From a virus: a DNA stretch of 36,811 nt. Positions 9,574-16,517 of the stretch are shown here, piece after piece. A program made the position numbers and the translations under genes. Location of the stretch: IMG/VR virus record IMGVR_UViG_3300042373_001555, positions 1-36,811 of that record, one strand, 5' to 3'. The notes under the pieces were generated by a model that made no database searches, was not told where the DNA came from, and saw only the letters and a program-made list of their open reading frames with translations. How positions within the stretch are numbered: position 1 is the stretch's first letter; every line of letters begins with the position of its first letter.

Positions 9574-10275
9574 ATGACTAAAACAAAACAAGTTGAGGCT
9601 ATTTTCATATCTGATGTTCATTTGGGTAGTAAAGGATCAAACGCAGAACAATTACTGAATATGTTAAAACAGTACGAACCAAAATATTTATTTATTGTTG
9701 GCGATTTTATTGATGGTTGGTTATTAAAAAAACGTCATCATTGGACTCAAAACTTTACTAATGTTATTCGTAAGGTTTTATCTTATTCTAAAAAAGGAAC
9801 CAAGGTAATTTATATTATAGGTAATCACGATGAATTTTTAAGACACTATTCACCAAGTGAGTTCGGTGAAAACATAACAATATGTGATGAGTATATTTGG
9901 AAAAAATATTACATTACTCATGGAGATCTATATGATGGTGTTGTTAAGTTGAAATGGTTGGCTCATTTAGGGTCAATTGGTTATGAGTTGGCAATACAAA
10001 TAGATCGTACTATGAAACGATTTGGATATAAGCGTTCTTTAAGTAAATGGGCTAAAGACAAAGTCAAGAACGCTGTTAAGTTTATTACTGATTTTGAAAA
10101 TCAATTGGCAGATCAAGCGGATAAAAGAAATTGTAAGGGAGTAATATGTGGACACATTCACAAACCTGAAAACAAATATATTGAAAAAATACATTATCTT
10201 AATTGCGGTGATTGGATTGAAAATAATAGTTATATTATTTTTGACAATAACGAATTTAAATTATATTATTATTAA
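9574..10275 (+). CDS. LpxH-like calcineurin-fold metallophosphatase
   Basis: The 233-residue protein has the metallophosphatase motif series: SDVHLG, GDFIDGW, GNHDE, THGDLYD and GHIHKPE. The spacing and the KRHHW and RSLSKWAK segments fit the UDP-2,3-diacylglucosamine diphosphatase (LpxH-like) branch, which removes UMP from UDP-diacylglucosamine in lipid A synthesis at the inner membrane. The length fits the family. It starts 10 nt after the giant T9SS protein, so the two are probably co-transcribed. In a phage this would be a host-type gene, possibly for envelope lipid change; another phosphoester substrate is possible. Confidence 0.85.
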   Translation: MTKTKQVEAIFISDVHLGSKGSNAEQLLNMLKQYEPKYLFIVGDFIDGWLLKKRHHWTQNFTNVIRKVLSYSKKGTKVIYIIGNHDEFLRHYSPSEFGENITICDEYIWKKYYITHGDLYDGVVKLKWLAHLGSIGYELAIQIDRTMKRFGYKRSLSKWAKDKVKNAVKFITDFENQLADQADKRNCKGVICGHIHKPENKYIEKIHYLNCGDWIENNSYIIFDNNEFKLYYY

Positions 10276-10278
10276 AAT

Positions 10279-10533
10279 ATGTTAAAAGTAATACAAAAAG
10301 ATAGCCTATACGAAGTTAAAGTAGAATCAAATAATAATGTGATAGGACATTTTATATTGGATGTTGATGGATATTATTATTTCGCACCTAATGGACTTAA
10401 TGAAGGTGGTGTTTGGTCAGATTATATTCTACTTGAGATTGGTACTAAACTTAAAGCAATCAATAAACCTTGGGATGACCAAATAAATGAGTATTTTAAA
10501 AAAGATCAAAATCAAAATCTTCATGATTTTTAA
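10279..10533 (+). CDS. Hypothetical protein, 84 aa
   Basis: It begins 3 nt after the metallophosphatase stop. The product is beta-rich at the start (KVIQKDSLYEVKVESNNNVIGHFI), then has a YYYFAPNGLNEGGVWSDYILLEIG segment and a charged tail. No family is recognised. The close spacing suggests coupling to the upstream gene. It converges on the DUF192 gene with only 6 nt between stops. Confidence 0.65.
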   Translation: MLKVIQKDSLYEVKVESNNNVIGHFILDVDGYYYFAPNGLNEGGVWSDYILLEIGTKLKAINKPWDDQINEYFKKDQNQNLHDF

Positions 10534-10539
10534 ATACAT

Positions 10540-10887
10540 TTATAACAGATACTCAACAGTATTACCTGGCTCAATACTTAATCTTTCACAAGAACCACCG
10601 TCAATTTCTAACACAATATTACCATTACCACAGTAACTTGGGCAATCATCACCTTCACATGGAGGACAGTTGTGGTGTATATTAACTATTACGTTATTTT
10701 TGATTATAATAATATCTAAAGGAATAATACAATTTTTCATCCAAAAACACTGTTTATCACCACCCATCAAAAATAGTAGACCATCAAAAGTTTCGTCAAA
10801 CTTTTTACCCATCATGCCGATATATTTTGATTTTTCATCAATTAAGGTTTTGATATTAAAAATATTTTGATTAACTTTAACTCTCAT
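10540..10887 (-). CDS. DUF192 family protein
   Basis: The start at 10887 gives 115 residues; the longer frame upstream runs across the Nudix gene and is not needed. The sequence has the DUF192 marks: YIGMMGKKF, DGLLFLM, CFWMKNCIIPLDIIII, a cysteine-bearing CPPCEGDDCPSYC stretch, and IVLEIDGGSCERLSIEPG. Bacterial members usually carry a signal peptide; this one has none, as in many phage or marine copies. Function is not established for the family. It is divergent from the Nudix gene, with 13 nt between the starts. Confidence 0.88.
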   Translation of the reverse strand: MRVKVNQNIFNIKTLIDEKSKYIGMMGKKFDETFDGLLFLMGGDKQCFWMKNCIIPLDIIIIKNNVIVNIHHNCPPCEGDDCPSYCGNGNIVLEIDGGSCERLSIEPGNTVEYLL

Positions 10888-10900
10888 AACTATAAATACA

Positions 10901-11320
10901 ATGAATGCTAAAAGATACGTTGGGGTTATCGTTAAATGCGGTGACAAATTTTTAATCTGTAAAAGGAATGATGAATCATTAGGACAAGGTGAATGGTCAA
11001 TACCTGCAGGTAAAATTGAAGGGAGTGAAAAAATTGAGGAATCCGCAAAAAGGGAGTTTTTTGAAGAGACCGCCATAAACATAAATAACTTTGAATTAGA
11101 ATTTGCGGGGATAATACCAAGATATACTAGAGATGGTGGCAAAATGAAGGGATTGATGTACACTTATATTATTAATGTGGAGAAACAATTAACCCCTGAT
11201 TTGGAAAGGGCTATTGATGGTCATGAACACACGGCTTGGGGTTATTTTACCCTAAACGACATGAAAAATATGAAAATTAATACTTTTTTATATAAATTGT
11301 TCGAATTTATTTCAAAATAG
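10901..11320 (+). CDS. Nudix hydrolase
   Basis: The 139-residue protein has a near-perfect Nudix box: G37, E43, R51-E52 and E55-E56 within GKIEGSEKIEESAKREFFEE, with A58 in place of the usual glycine. The preceding WSIPAG is also typical. Nudix enzymes hydrolyse nucleoside diphosphates linked to another group, for example dNTPs, NADH or ADP-ribose; the substrate cannot be read from the sequence. In phages they are usually linked to nucleotide clean-up or ADP-ribose and cap chemistry. The reading direction leads into the tRNA and large-RNA block. Confidence 0.92.
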   Translation: MNAKRYVGVIVKCGDKFLICKRNDESLGQGEWSIPAGKIEGSEKIEESAKREFFEETAININNFELEFAGIIPRYTRDGGKMKGLMYTYIINVEKQLTPDLERAIDGHEHTAWGYFTLNDMKNMKINTFLYKLFEFISK

Positions 11321-11340
11321 TTGACTTTTGGATATTGTAG

Positions 11341-11392
11341 ACTATATTTATAATCTCAAGTCCGAAAGGACAAACATCCCCACAAATATAGT
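11341..11392 (+). ncRNA. Short structured element after the Nudix gene
   Basis: A 9-bp outer stem ACTATATTT/AAATATAGT (11341-11349 and 11384-11392) encloses a hairpin GTCC-GAAA-GGAC with a GNRA loop (11360-11371). It lies 20 nt past the Nudix stop. No T run follows, so a simple terminator is unlikely. It may be a 3'-UTR processing element or a small RNA. Confidence 0.4.
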
Positions 11393-11406
11393 TTCGTAAA
11401 ATAAAA

Positions 11407-11438
11407 TTTGACAAAATGAGAATTTTGTTTTAATTTTG
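11407..11438 (+). promoter_or_regulatory. Promoter P1 with inverted repeat in the spacer
   Basis: TTTG (11407-11410), a 20-nt spacer and TAATTTTG (11431-11438) match the Bacteroidota pattern. The spacer holds a 7-bp inverted repeat ACAAAAT/ATTTTGT (11411-11417 and 11422-11428), a plausible operator. It is the first of four promoters reading towards the tRNA and the large RNA. Confidence 0.6.
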
Positions 11439-11470
11439 TGAAACAAATGAGATGAGAGTCTCACAAAAAA

Positions 11471-11520
11471 GTCCCACATATGTTTGATTATTTGAAAAAA
11501 TAGTTTTAACTTTGTGGGAC
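11471..11520 (+). promoter_or_regulatory. Promoter P2 framed by an 8-bp inverted repeat, upstream of the tRNA
   Basis: TTTG (11483-11486), a 20-nt spacer and TAACTTTG (11507-11514) form a good Bacteroidota promoter about 38 nt before the tRNA. It is enclosed by the perfect inverted repeat GTCCCACA (11471-11478) and TGTGGGAC (11513-11520). A repressor could bind this, or a read-through transcript from P1 could fold across it. Confidence 0.65.
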
Positions 11521-11552
11521 TTAAATTGAAAGTTCTTTTACTTAAGATATAT

Positions 11553-11625
<73 letters not shown>

Positions 11626-11647
11626 CAAAAAAAAACTTCACAAAAAG

Positions 11648-11679
11648 TTTGACAAATTAAAAAGTTTATCTTACCTTTG
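11648..11679 (+). promoter_or_regulatory. Promoter P3
   Basis: TTTG (11648-11651), a 20-nt spacer and TACCTTTG (11672-11679). It is nearly identical to P4, 115 nt downstream, over about 45 nt including the AAAAAGTTTGA lead-in and the GTGAAACA that follows, so the pair arose by duplication. Confidence 0.75.
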
Positions 11680-11683
11680 TGAA

Positions 11684-11748
11684 ACATTTAACAATCACCG
11701 AATTCAAATCTCACTATCGGTAATTAATAGAGTTAGGTTGTTAAAAAA
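11684..11748 (+). ncRNA. Candidate short RNA between P3 and P4
   Basis: The stretch downstream of P3 contains no ORF. It can close on itself by TAACAA (11689-11694) with TTGTTA (11738-11743) and an inner ACCGA/TCGGT stem, followed by an A-rich run. It may be a separate small RNA or the 5' leader of a longer P3 transcript that includes the large RNA. No T run supports termination here. Confidence 0.35.
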
Positions 11749-11762
11749 ACTTTCACAAAAAG

Positions 11763-11794
11763 TTTGATAAATTGAAAAGTTTATCTTACCTTTG
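11763..11794 (+). promoter_or_regulatory. Promoter P4 of the large structured RNA
   Basis: TTTG (11763-11766), a 20-nt spacer and TACCTTTG (11787-11794). Transcription would begin close to 11799, a few bases before the 5' strand of the closing helix of the large RNA (11808-11817). Confidence 0.78.
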
Positions 11795-11798
11795 TGAA

Positions 11799-12797
11799 AC
11801 AATCACGAAAAGGTTGACGTTGTTGTAAAACTATGGTTTCCTTTTCTAAAATTGAAATTCGTTCTTTGAATATAAAATATTTATCCGTTCAGTAGTTTAT
11901 TATGAGACCTTCGGGTTGATTATGAGACATTTAATCTGATAAAGGTAATCGGCCGTATATGGTCGTTAAATAAACCATGAAAGTGGGATAAAGTGAACCT
12001 GTTGTGTTAACAGGATTGCGGCTTCGGTAACGGAGCTCGAGTATACAGGCGAGATATCATCTTTGCTTTAGTAATCGAGGGTAACACTGTAGATGAAGAG
12101 TTGAGATGACCAAGCGATGTGGGTCGTTTGGTTGAGATGGGAACATCAATAAGAATAACTCGTAGGGATATTGTAAAAAGTGAGACCTCCAATCTCATCA
12201 TTGCGAATTCCAATACGAAAGTGGACTTAAAACCGAAAGGTATGATAGAGTACAGGTGGTGCTGTTACTATCCCTACTTTGAATCTACCAAGGTTCTTAG
12301 TTTGAAGTAAACTTGACATATGGAGGTGGGGACATCTCAGGGAGTAGTTTAGTATTCTGTTGTTCAAAAGATAACGGAGCTTACGGTGGACCACTACTTC
12401 TATCATCCACGACACAAACCTTAATATACATATGTTAATGTAATAATTAATTAAAATATCAAGCACAAGTGTCCATCAGGTTTTGATGAAAGTCGCCTAC
12501 ATAGTCATGGGTTGTCCATGGCACACTGAGACTGCAAGTTGATGTGTATTTTTACCAAAAACCTCTAAGGGGTCGAACCCTGAGTTAGCTCGCAAGGTTA
12601 AAGAGAGTTGAGTAATGAAAGAGTAGTTAAAACCTTTAGGAGTGATTGGTCTAACCAATCGGCGATGAGGATTACATCCCAAAAGGATGTGGATATAAAG
12701 GGAACTAATAATCCTTTTAAAGATTCTCAATAATAGGTGTAATCTCAACCTTTTTAGCCACTAAACCTCATCTGTTAATTCAGGTGGGGTTTTTTTA
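11799..12797 (+). ncRNA. Large ornate non-coding RNA (about 950-1000 nt), GOLLD/ROOL-like candidate
   Basis: About 1 kb lacks a credible ORF but is packed with helices. The ends join: AAAAGGTTGA (11808-11817) pairs perfectly over 10 bp with TCAACCTTTT (12745-12754), just before a terminator. Inside are many clean hairpins: CGGCC/GGTCG (11950-11965), CCTGTT/AACAGG (11998-12014), a 9-bp stem ACCAAGCGA/TCGTTTGGT (12109-12132), GATG-GGAA-CATC (12136-12147), TGAGA/TCTCA (12181-12197), ACC-GAAA-GGT (12232-12241), AGTTT/AAACT (12299-12313), GAGGTG-GGGA-CATCTC (12323-12338), CATCA/TGATG (12474-12488), CATGG/CCATG (12506-12520), GATTGG/CCAATC (12644-12660) and ACATCC/GGATGT (12674-12690). Several loops are GNRA. 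Size, dedicated promoter and tRNA adjacency resemble the phage-associated GOLLD and ROOL RNAs. Membership cannot be decided by eye. Confidence 0.82.
12763..12797 (+). terminator. Terminator of the large RNA
   Basis: The stem ACCTCATCTG (12765-12774) pairs with CAGGTGGGGT (12781-12790) over 10 bp with a 6-nt loop and a T run. It follows the closing helix of the RNA by about 10 nt. Confidence 0.85.
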
Positions 12798-12808
12798 TTT
12801 AAAAATAA

Positions 12809-12840
12809 TTTGGTTTGTTATAATAATTTCAATATCTTTG
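12809..12840 (+). promoter_or_regulatory. Promoter of the 12861 gene
   Basis: TTTG (12809-12812), a 20-nt spacer and TATCTTTG (12833-12840), 20 nt before the ATG at 12861. It lies immediately after the terminator of the large RNA. Confidence 0.75.
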
Positions 12841-12860
12841 TATTGTTAATAAGAAAGAAT

Positions 12861-13142
12861 ATGAACACAATATCACATAACATTAAAATTCAGCATGAAA
12901 CATTTGGTGTATTATTAGATGAAACATTTGTAAATGCCACCCAATTTAAGTTGTTCTTAAAAATGATACAAGGTTGTATTGAGTTAAAGAATGATTTAAC
13001 TTTCTTTAATGGTTATGATTTTCTTATTCACATTCCTTACAAACATTTGGTTAGTTCAATTATCACAACAAAAATAGATATATATACGTTAGCAGAGCAT
13101 TTGGTTGCCAAATCTAAAATGGAGGCATTAGAAACAAAATGA
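12861..13142 (+). CDS. Hypothetical protein, 93 aa
   Basis: The start at 12861 (MNTISHNIKIQHETFG) is chosen because it follows a good promoter at a normal distance; the frame extends upstream to 12810 but into the promoter. The product is a compact alpha/beta-looking protein with FLKMIQGCIELKNDLTFF and HIPYKHLVSSIITTKID. No family is recognised. The stop overlaps the next start as ATGA, indicating coupled translation. Confidence 0.65.
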   Translation: MNTISHNIKIQHETFGVLLDETFVNATQFKLFLKMIQGCIELKNDLTFFNGYDFLIHIPYKHLVSSIITTKIDIYTLAEHLVAKSKMEALETK

Positions 13143-13462
13143 TAACGATTGAAGATGTAAAGAAATGGTCTAAACCACACCCAATGTCAGAGTATTTAGG
13201 TATTGGTGGTGGTAAAGGTAGAATGTCTCGTTTTGGAAACAAAGAAATTGAATTTTCTATTGTTGGTGGAGACCGAGGTTTGTATGGTGATTTTGAAAAA
13301 ACTTTTGAAGTTGCAATATTTGATAGAAAGTCAAATGATTTTGTCACAAGATTTTTTTATCCTGAAGCAACCGACGATGTAATTCCATACATGGATGCAA
13401 ACAAAGTTGAAGAGTTAGTAAATTCTGTAATTAAAAGAGAGAGATTGAGTGTTGAAAGATAG
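13139..13462 (+). CDS. Hypothetical protein, 107 aa
   Basis: It starts within the stop of the previous gene. The product has a glycine-rich segment (YLGIGGGKGRMSRFG) followed by alternating beta strands (EIEFSIVGGDRGLYGDF, FEVAIFDRKSNDFVTRFF) and an acidic helical end. No known motif: the GGGKGR is not a Walker A, since it lacks the K-S/T. It ends 57 nt before a strong terminator shared with the convergent gene. Confidence 0.65.
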   Translation: MITIEDVKKWSKPHPMSEYLGIGGGKGRMSRFGNKEIEFSIVGGDRGLYGDFEKTFEVAIFDRKSNDFVTRFFYPEATDDVIPYMDANKVEELVNSVIKRERLSVER

Positions 13463-13518
13463 TTTACAAGTTTATTAAAACTTGGTGGTGGACGCCTGAC
13501 AATTCCAGTCAGTCCCTG

Positions 13519-13546
13519 AAAGAGAGGCTTCGGTCTCTCTTTTTTT
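13519..13546. terminator. Terminator between convergent genes
   Basis: The stem AAAGAGAGGC/GTCTCTCTTT, counting one G-T pair, closes a TTCG tetraloop (13529-13532) and is followed by a T run on the + strand. The minus-strand gene at 13545-14048 ends at its edge, so it may serve both directions. Confidence 0.88.
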
Positions 13547-14048
13547 ATATCTGAGAATCAAAGTGGATTATTAATCCTGTTTTTTTGAATATTTGAGATA
13601 TACATTCGTATTGAATATCGTCCATAAATTCACCATATTCACCCATTGTACCTAAGTCAACTTCATCATATATGTCGTCTAAAGTTTTTTCTTCACCATC
13701 ATGAATTAACATGGAATCACCCCAAGTATAATGTATCCATACTTCTTTATATTCTTCATCACCCTCAACAAAATCAAATCCGTTGATGATTAGATAGATA
13801 TATGAACCAGTCTCACCAACCCTGTCACTTAAATCTATTTTAATTCCAGGTGAATAAGTGGCACCTAACGATGAAAAAGTCTTGTTAACAAATTCATTTG
13901 CTCTTTCTTGACCTACTTCTAATATTAAATCTTCTATAAAATTATTAAGGTTATAGTTAATTGAGTTGGCAATTACCAATGAATTGGGTGATGGATTAGG
14001 ATAACCCAACTTTTGTGCTACTTTAAGAAATGTTTTTAAATCTGACAT
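13545..14048 (-). CDS. Hypothetical acidic protein, 167 aa
   Basis: The first part is helical (LKTFLKVAQKLGYPNPSPNSLV), the middle is beta-rich and ends in WIHYTWGDSMLIHDGEE, and the rest is very acidic (DDIYDEVDLGTMGEYGEF). No family is recognised. Its ATG overlaps the stop of the CxxCxGxG protein by one base (TAATG), so the two are translationally coupled and may act together. Confidence 0.7.
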   Translation of the reverse strand: MSDLKTFLKVAQKLGYPNPSPNSLVIANSINYNLNNFIEDLILEVGQERANEFVNKTFSSLGATYSPGIKIDLSDRVGETGSYIYLIINGFDFVEGDEEYKEVWIHYTWGDSMLIHDGEEKTLDDIYDEVDLGTMGEYGEFMDDIQYECISQIFKKTGLIIHFDSQI

Positions 14049-14905
14049 TATAGTGTGTATTTTTCTAATCCATCGTTATCCATCCAAATACGATAATAAC
14101 TTTTATATAGTTTTGGCTCATCTTCATAGTTTGCGCAATAAACGTCATTAGGTAGGACTGCAGAACGAAACTCAGAATGTTTTTCATCATAACCTAATAC
14201 AATATATTCATCACTTAGACGGTCAAAATCGTATTCTGAAAGTGCTGGTGTCATTGTACCTGATTCAAGTTCGCATTTGTCCTTAATAAAACTATTCCAA
14301 GTAATTATAAAATAATATTTGTATTCATGTTCATTTGTTTCTACCTGTCCGTCACCGTCACAAGTTGAACAGTCTTCAGTCCCACGTCCATCACAGTTTT
14401 CACAATATTCATTACCGCTACCACCACATTCGTCACAACCAATTTCACCACTACCATAACAATAATCACAGTCTACGTATTCATTATCCTCACCATCCAC
14501 TTCAATTCTCCCATCTCCATTACAGGTTTCACAATTAACCGTTCCATTACCAATACATTTATTGCATTCAATACTTCCTTCTCCGCCACAATAACCACAA
14601 CGAAGTGAACTATCGCCGCCGCACTCATCGCATTTTGCTTGATAATAATCTGGCTCCATAATAAATAAGGAAGCAAAACCTGATTTATTTAATATATTTT
14701 CAGCCAATTTAAAGTTACCTGTGTTTTTAAGTGAATATATGTATAAAACTAATTTAAGTATGTTTGAAGGGTCAAAGTTTTGGAAATACTCAAATTGTTG
14801 TTTATATACATTATTAAAACGGATATAACAATCTTGAGCGTTTTTAAAGTCCTCAGAAAATAGTCCAACCATTTTGGTTGATAGCCTTTGTAATTTCTCG
14901 TTCAT
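14048..14905 (-). CDS. DnaJ-type zinc-finger protein with eight CxxCxGxG-like repeats
   Basis: The 285-residue protein has an N-terminal helical region of about 85 residues and a central block of eight CxxCxGxG-type units (CDECGGDS, CGYCGGEG, CNKCIGNG, CETCNGDG, CDYCYGSG, CDECGGSG, CENCDGRG, CSTCDGDG). A C-terminal region of about 95 residues follows, with KYYFIITWNSF. DnaJ/Hsp40 cysteine-rich domains have four such units binding two zinc ions. Eight units suggest four zinc sites, in two tandem domains split by the acidic VDGEDNEYVD. No J domain (HPD) is present, so it is not a full DnaJ. It could bind unfolded protein or serve as a scaffold. It is coupled to the gene at 13545. Confidence 0.8.
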   Translation of the reverse strand: MNEKLQRLSTKMVGLFSEDFKNAQDCYIRFNNVYKQQFEYFQNFDPSNILKLVLYIYSLKNTGNFKLAENILNKSGFASLFIMEPDYYQAKCDECGGDSSLRCGYCGGEGSIECNKCIGNGTVNCETCNGDGRIEVDGEDNEYVDCDYCYGSGEIGCDECGGSGNEYCENCDGRGTEDCSTCDGDGQVETNEHEYKYYFIITWNSFIKDKCELESGTMTPALSEYDFDRLSDEYIVLGYDEKHSEFRSAVLPNDVYCANYEDEPKLYKSYYRIWMDNDGLEKYTL

Positions 14906-14906
14906 A

Positions 14907-15314
14907 TTAACTAGGGTATGTTATGCTAAGAGATACTGAGAATGTGTGAACATTTTCAAGTTCGTAATTTATTTTAAATATCATTACATCTGATACATAA
15001 ACATTATCATCACCTGATTTTAACTTTCCTTCTTGAGTTGGGGTATATTGTGTAATAACACCTCTAACAGTTTCAAACAATCTATTAAGGTCTGAGGTAA
15101 AAATATGTGGTTCATATCCATCAAGTGCACCTTCATATTCAAAATCCATGTCAATATTCACTCGTTCTATTATTCTAACGCCATCAGTATTTTCCATGGT
15201 TTCAAATTCTACATCCATTTCTTTTACAATGCATTTCTTTTGTTGTAGTTCCGCTTTATAAAGGTACTTCAATTTTTCAGCAAGGACTGATTCTTTTTTA
15301 AAATCTAAACTCAT
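14907..15314 (-). CDS. Hypothetical protein, 135 aa
   Basis: It lies 1 nt upstream of the zinc-repeat gene on the minus strand, so the three genes between 13545 and 15314 probably form one operon. The product has an N-terminal helix (KKESVLAEKLKYLYKAELQ) followed by many beta strands (DVEFETMENTDGVRIIERV, MIFKINYELENVHTFSVS). The family is unknown. The start at 15314 is divergent from the + strand gene at 15380, with a 65-nt gap that holds the promoters. Confidence 0.7.
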   Translation of the reverse strand: MSLDFKKESVLAEKLKYLYKAELQQKKCIVKEMDVEFETMENTDGVRIIERVNIDMDFEYEGALDGYEPHIFTSDLNRLFETVRGVITQYTPTQEGKLKSGDDNVYVSDVMIFKINYELENVHTFSVSLSITYPS

Positions 15315-15379
15315 ATGTAATAAATAGATTTGATTTGTAAAAATGATTATATATATTTATTATGTAAGTTAAAACAATT

Positions 15380-15613
15380 ATGGACTTTAAAATAACAATA
15401 ACTGAAGAAGATATCAAGAATCATCCGAATAATTATGAGTTGGGTAATTACATTAGAAAAAAATATCATGAATATTCTAACTTAAAGTATGATAAATGTA
15501 TTCAGTGCGGTCTTGAATCACCCTACACAGAGGACACACATATTGATATGAGGTATGGATATATTGAAGGTGTTGGACAATTTTGTTTCCAAGAAAATAT
15601 TTGTAAAAAATAA
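15380..15613 (+). CDS. Small leader-like protein with a CxxC pair, 77 aa
   Basis: The N-terminus MDFKITITEEDIKNHPNN contains the ITxE pattern of the shared leader, although the rest diverges. The body has CIQCGLESPYTEDTH and ends FCFQENICKK; the two cysteine pairs could bind one zinc. No family is recognised. It is transcribed away from the minus-strand operon at 13545-15314. Confidence 0.65.
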   Translation: MDFKITITEEDIKNHPNNYELGNYIRKKYHEYSNLKYDKCIQCGLESPYTEDTHIDMRYGYIEGVGQFCFQENICKK

Positions 15614-15671
15614 TTTGGTAGTTCCGATTTAAATTGTATCTTTGTATTCACAAAACGATAAAGATATGACA
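15614..15671 (+). promoter_or_regulatory. Duplicated promoter-leader block, copy 1
   Basis: TTTG (15614-15617), a 19-nt spacer and TATCTTTG (15637-15644), then a leader up to the ATG at 15666. The whole block is repeated at 17066 with a single A/G change over about 58 nt, including the first codons. Confidence 0.85.
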
Positions 15672-16145
15672 ACTACAAACACAGCAACAGAAAAAAACAT
15701 CATCAAATTAACTGAAGGTATTTTGGCGGGAGACGTATTTTATGGATCTTTTGAAACGAATATCGATGATAAGAAAATATCTGTAATGGTCTCTAATAAT
15801 ATTAAAGACTTAAATCAGGAATATGAATTCCGTATTGCTGGAAAATGTAATGCTGGTTTTATAAATATTCATGACATCAAAGGAACTCCTCGTAGTGTAA
15901 TCACAGCATATAAGAAAAACTCTTTGGTGAATATTCAGGTTAAATGTGTTTATAAAAATGGTGTTGAACTTTGGCACAATGTTTTAACAACCAAAGGAAA
16001 CAAATGGTATTCAATCGATAAATCATTCTTGGATGTTTTGACGGTTGGAAACATGAGAAAGTCATTCCCTGATATGTGCGATTCAAAGATATGGGAAAAA
16101 ATGGGAGCCAAAACATGGGCGGACAAAGCCTTCACTCAAAACTAA
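15666..16145 (+). CDS. Hypothetical protein, 159 aa, under duplicated promoter 1
   Basis: The ATG at 15666 lies 21 nt past the -7 element; an in-frame start further up would fall inside the promoter. The product starts MTTTNTATEKNIIKLTEG, with an LTEG site, then has a beta-rich region and ends MGAKTWADKAFTQN. The MTTTNT-like opening is also shared with the gene at 17118. No family is recognised. A strong terminator follows directly, so it is a single-gene unit. Confidence 0.7.
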   Translation: MTTTNTATEKNIIKLTEGILAGDVFYGSFETNIDDKKISVMVSNNIKDLNQEYEFRIAGKCNAGFINIHDIKGTPRSVITAYKKNSLVNIQVKCVYKNGVELWHNVLTTKGNKWYSIDKSFLDVLTVGNMRKSFPDMCDSKIWEKMGAKTWADKAFTQN

Positions 16146-16149
16146 AATA

Positions 16150-16179
16150 AAATCCCCCTTGATTGGTCAAGGGGGATTT
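16150..16179 (+). terminator. Strong terminator
   Basis: A 13-bp stem with a TTGG loop; the core is TCCCCCTTGA/TCAAGGGGGA, followed by TTTC and an AT-rich tail. It separates the 15666 unit from the membrane-protein gene. Confidence 0.88.
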
Positions 16180-16193
16180 CTTATAATTAACAT

Positions 16194-16517
16194 ATGGAAA
16201 ATATTAAAGAAAAATTAAAAACCGCACTAAAACAATTATCGTTTTATACCGTAATCTCTCTTAGTTTTGTGGCGGGAGGGTCAATCGGATACTACTACAA
16301 TTACATTAAAGTAAACTACACAAAACAAACACCAGTTGTTTCTGTTAAAAAAGATGAGGTTAAACTTGCAATTGATGAAAACAATAATCTATTGGTTATC
16401 AGAAAGAAAGATGGTTCATATACCATTTATCAAGATTCTGTTGGGTACATGATTTTTAATTTGTACGCAAAAAACATTTGGGGTCAAGCATCATCACCTA
16501 AAACACCTTCTAATTGA
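16194..16517 (+). CDS. Small single-pass membrane protein, 107 aa
   Basis: A cytoplasmic amphipathic start (MENIKEKLKTALKQL) leads to one membrane segment at about 17-35 (FYTVISLSFVAGGSIGYYY). A periplasmic-looking part follows, with a beta hairpin LLVIRKKDGSYTIYQDSVG. The topology resembles a phage spanin or holin-partner type of protein, but no family is recognised. The stop overlaps the start of the lytic transglycosylase (TGATG), so a shared role in lysis is plausible. Confidence 0.65.
   Translation: MENIKEKLKTALKQLSFYTVISLSFVAGGSIGYYYNYIKVNYTKQTPVVSVKKDEVKLAIDENNNLLVIRKKDGSYTIYQDSVGYMIFNLYAKNIWGQASSPKTPSN

Noticed and set aside
12007-12748. ORFs of 60-80 residues on both strands inside the large RNA
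   Set aside because: They overlap one another, lack start signals and have no protein-like composition; the helices explain the sequence better.
11799-12797. rRNA fragment
   Set aside because: I see none of the universal rRNA strings such as the 530 loop or the sarcin-ricin loop, and the ends close on each other as one independent RNA.
11799-12797. Group I or II intron, or retron RNA
   Set aside because: No reverse transcriptase or homing endonuclease is nearby, and no exon halves flank the region.
13139-13462. GGGKGR as a P-loop
   Set aside because: No GxxxxGK(S/T) pattern and no Walker B; it is only a glycine-rich turn.
14335-14538. His-rich 67-residue ORF on the + strand
   Set aside because: It is the antisense shadow of the CxxCxGxG repeats.
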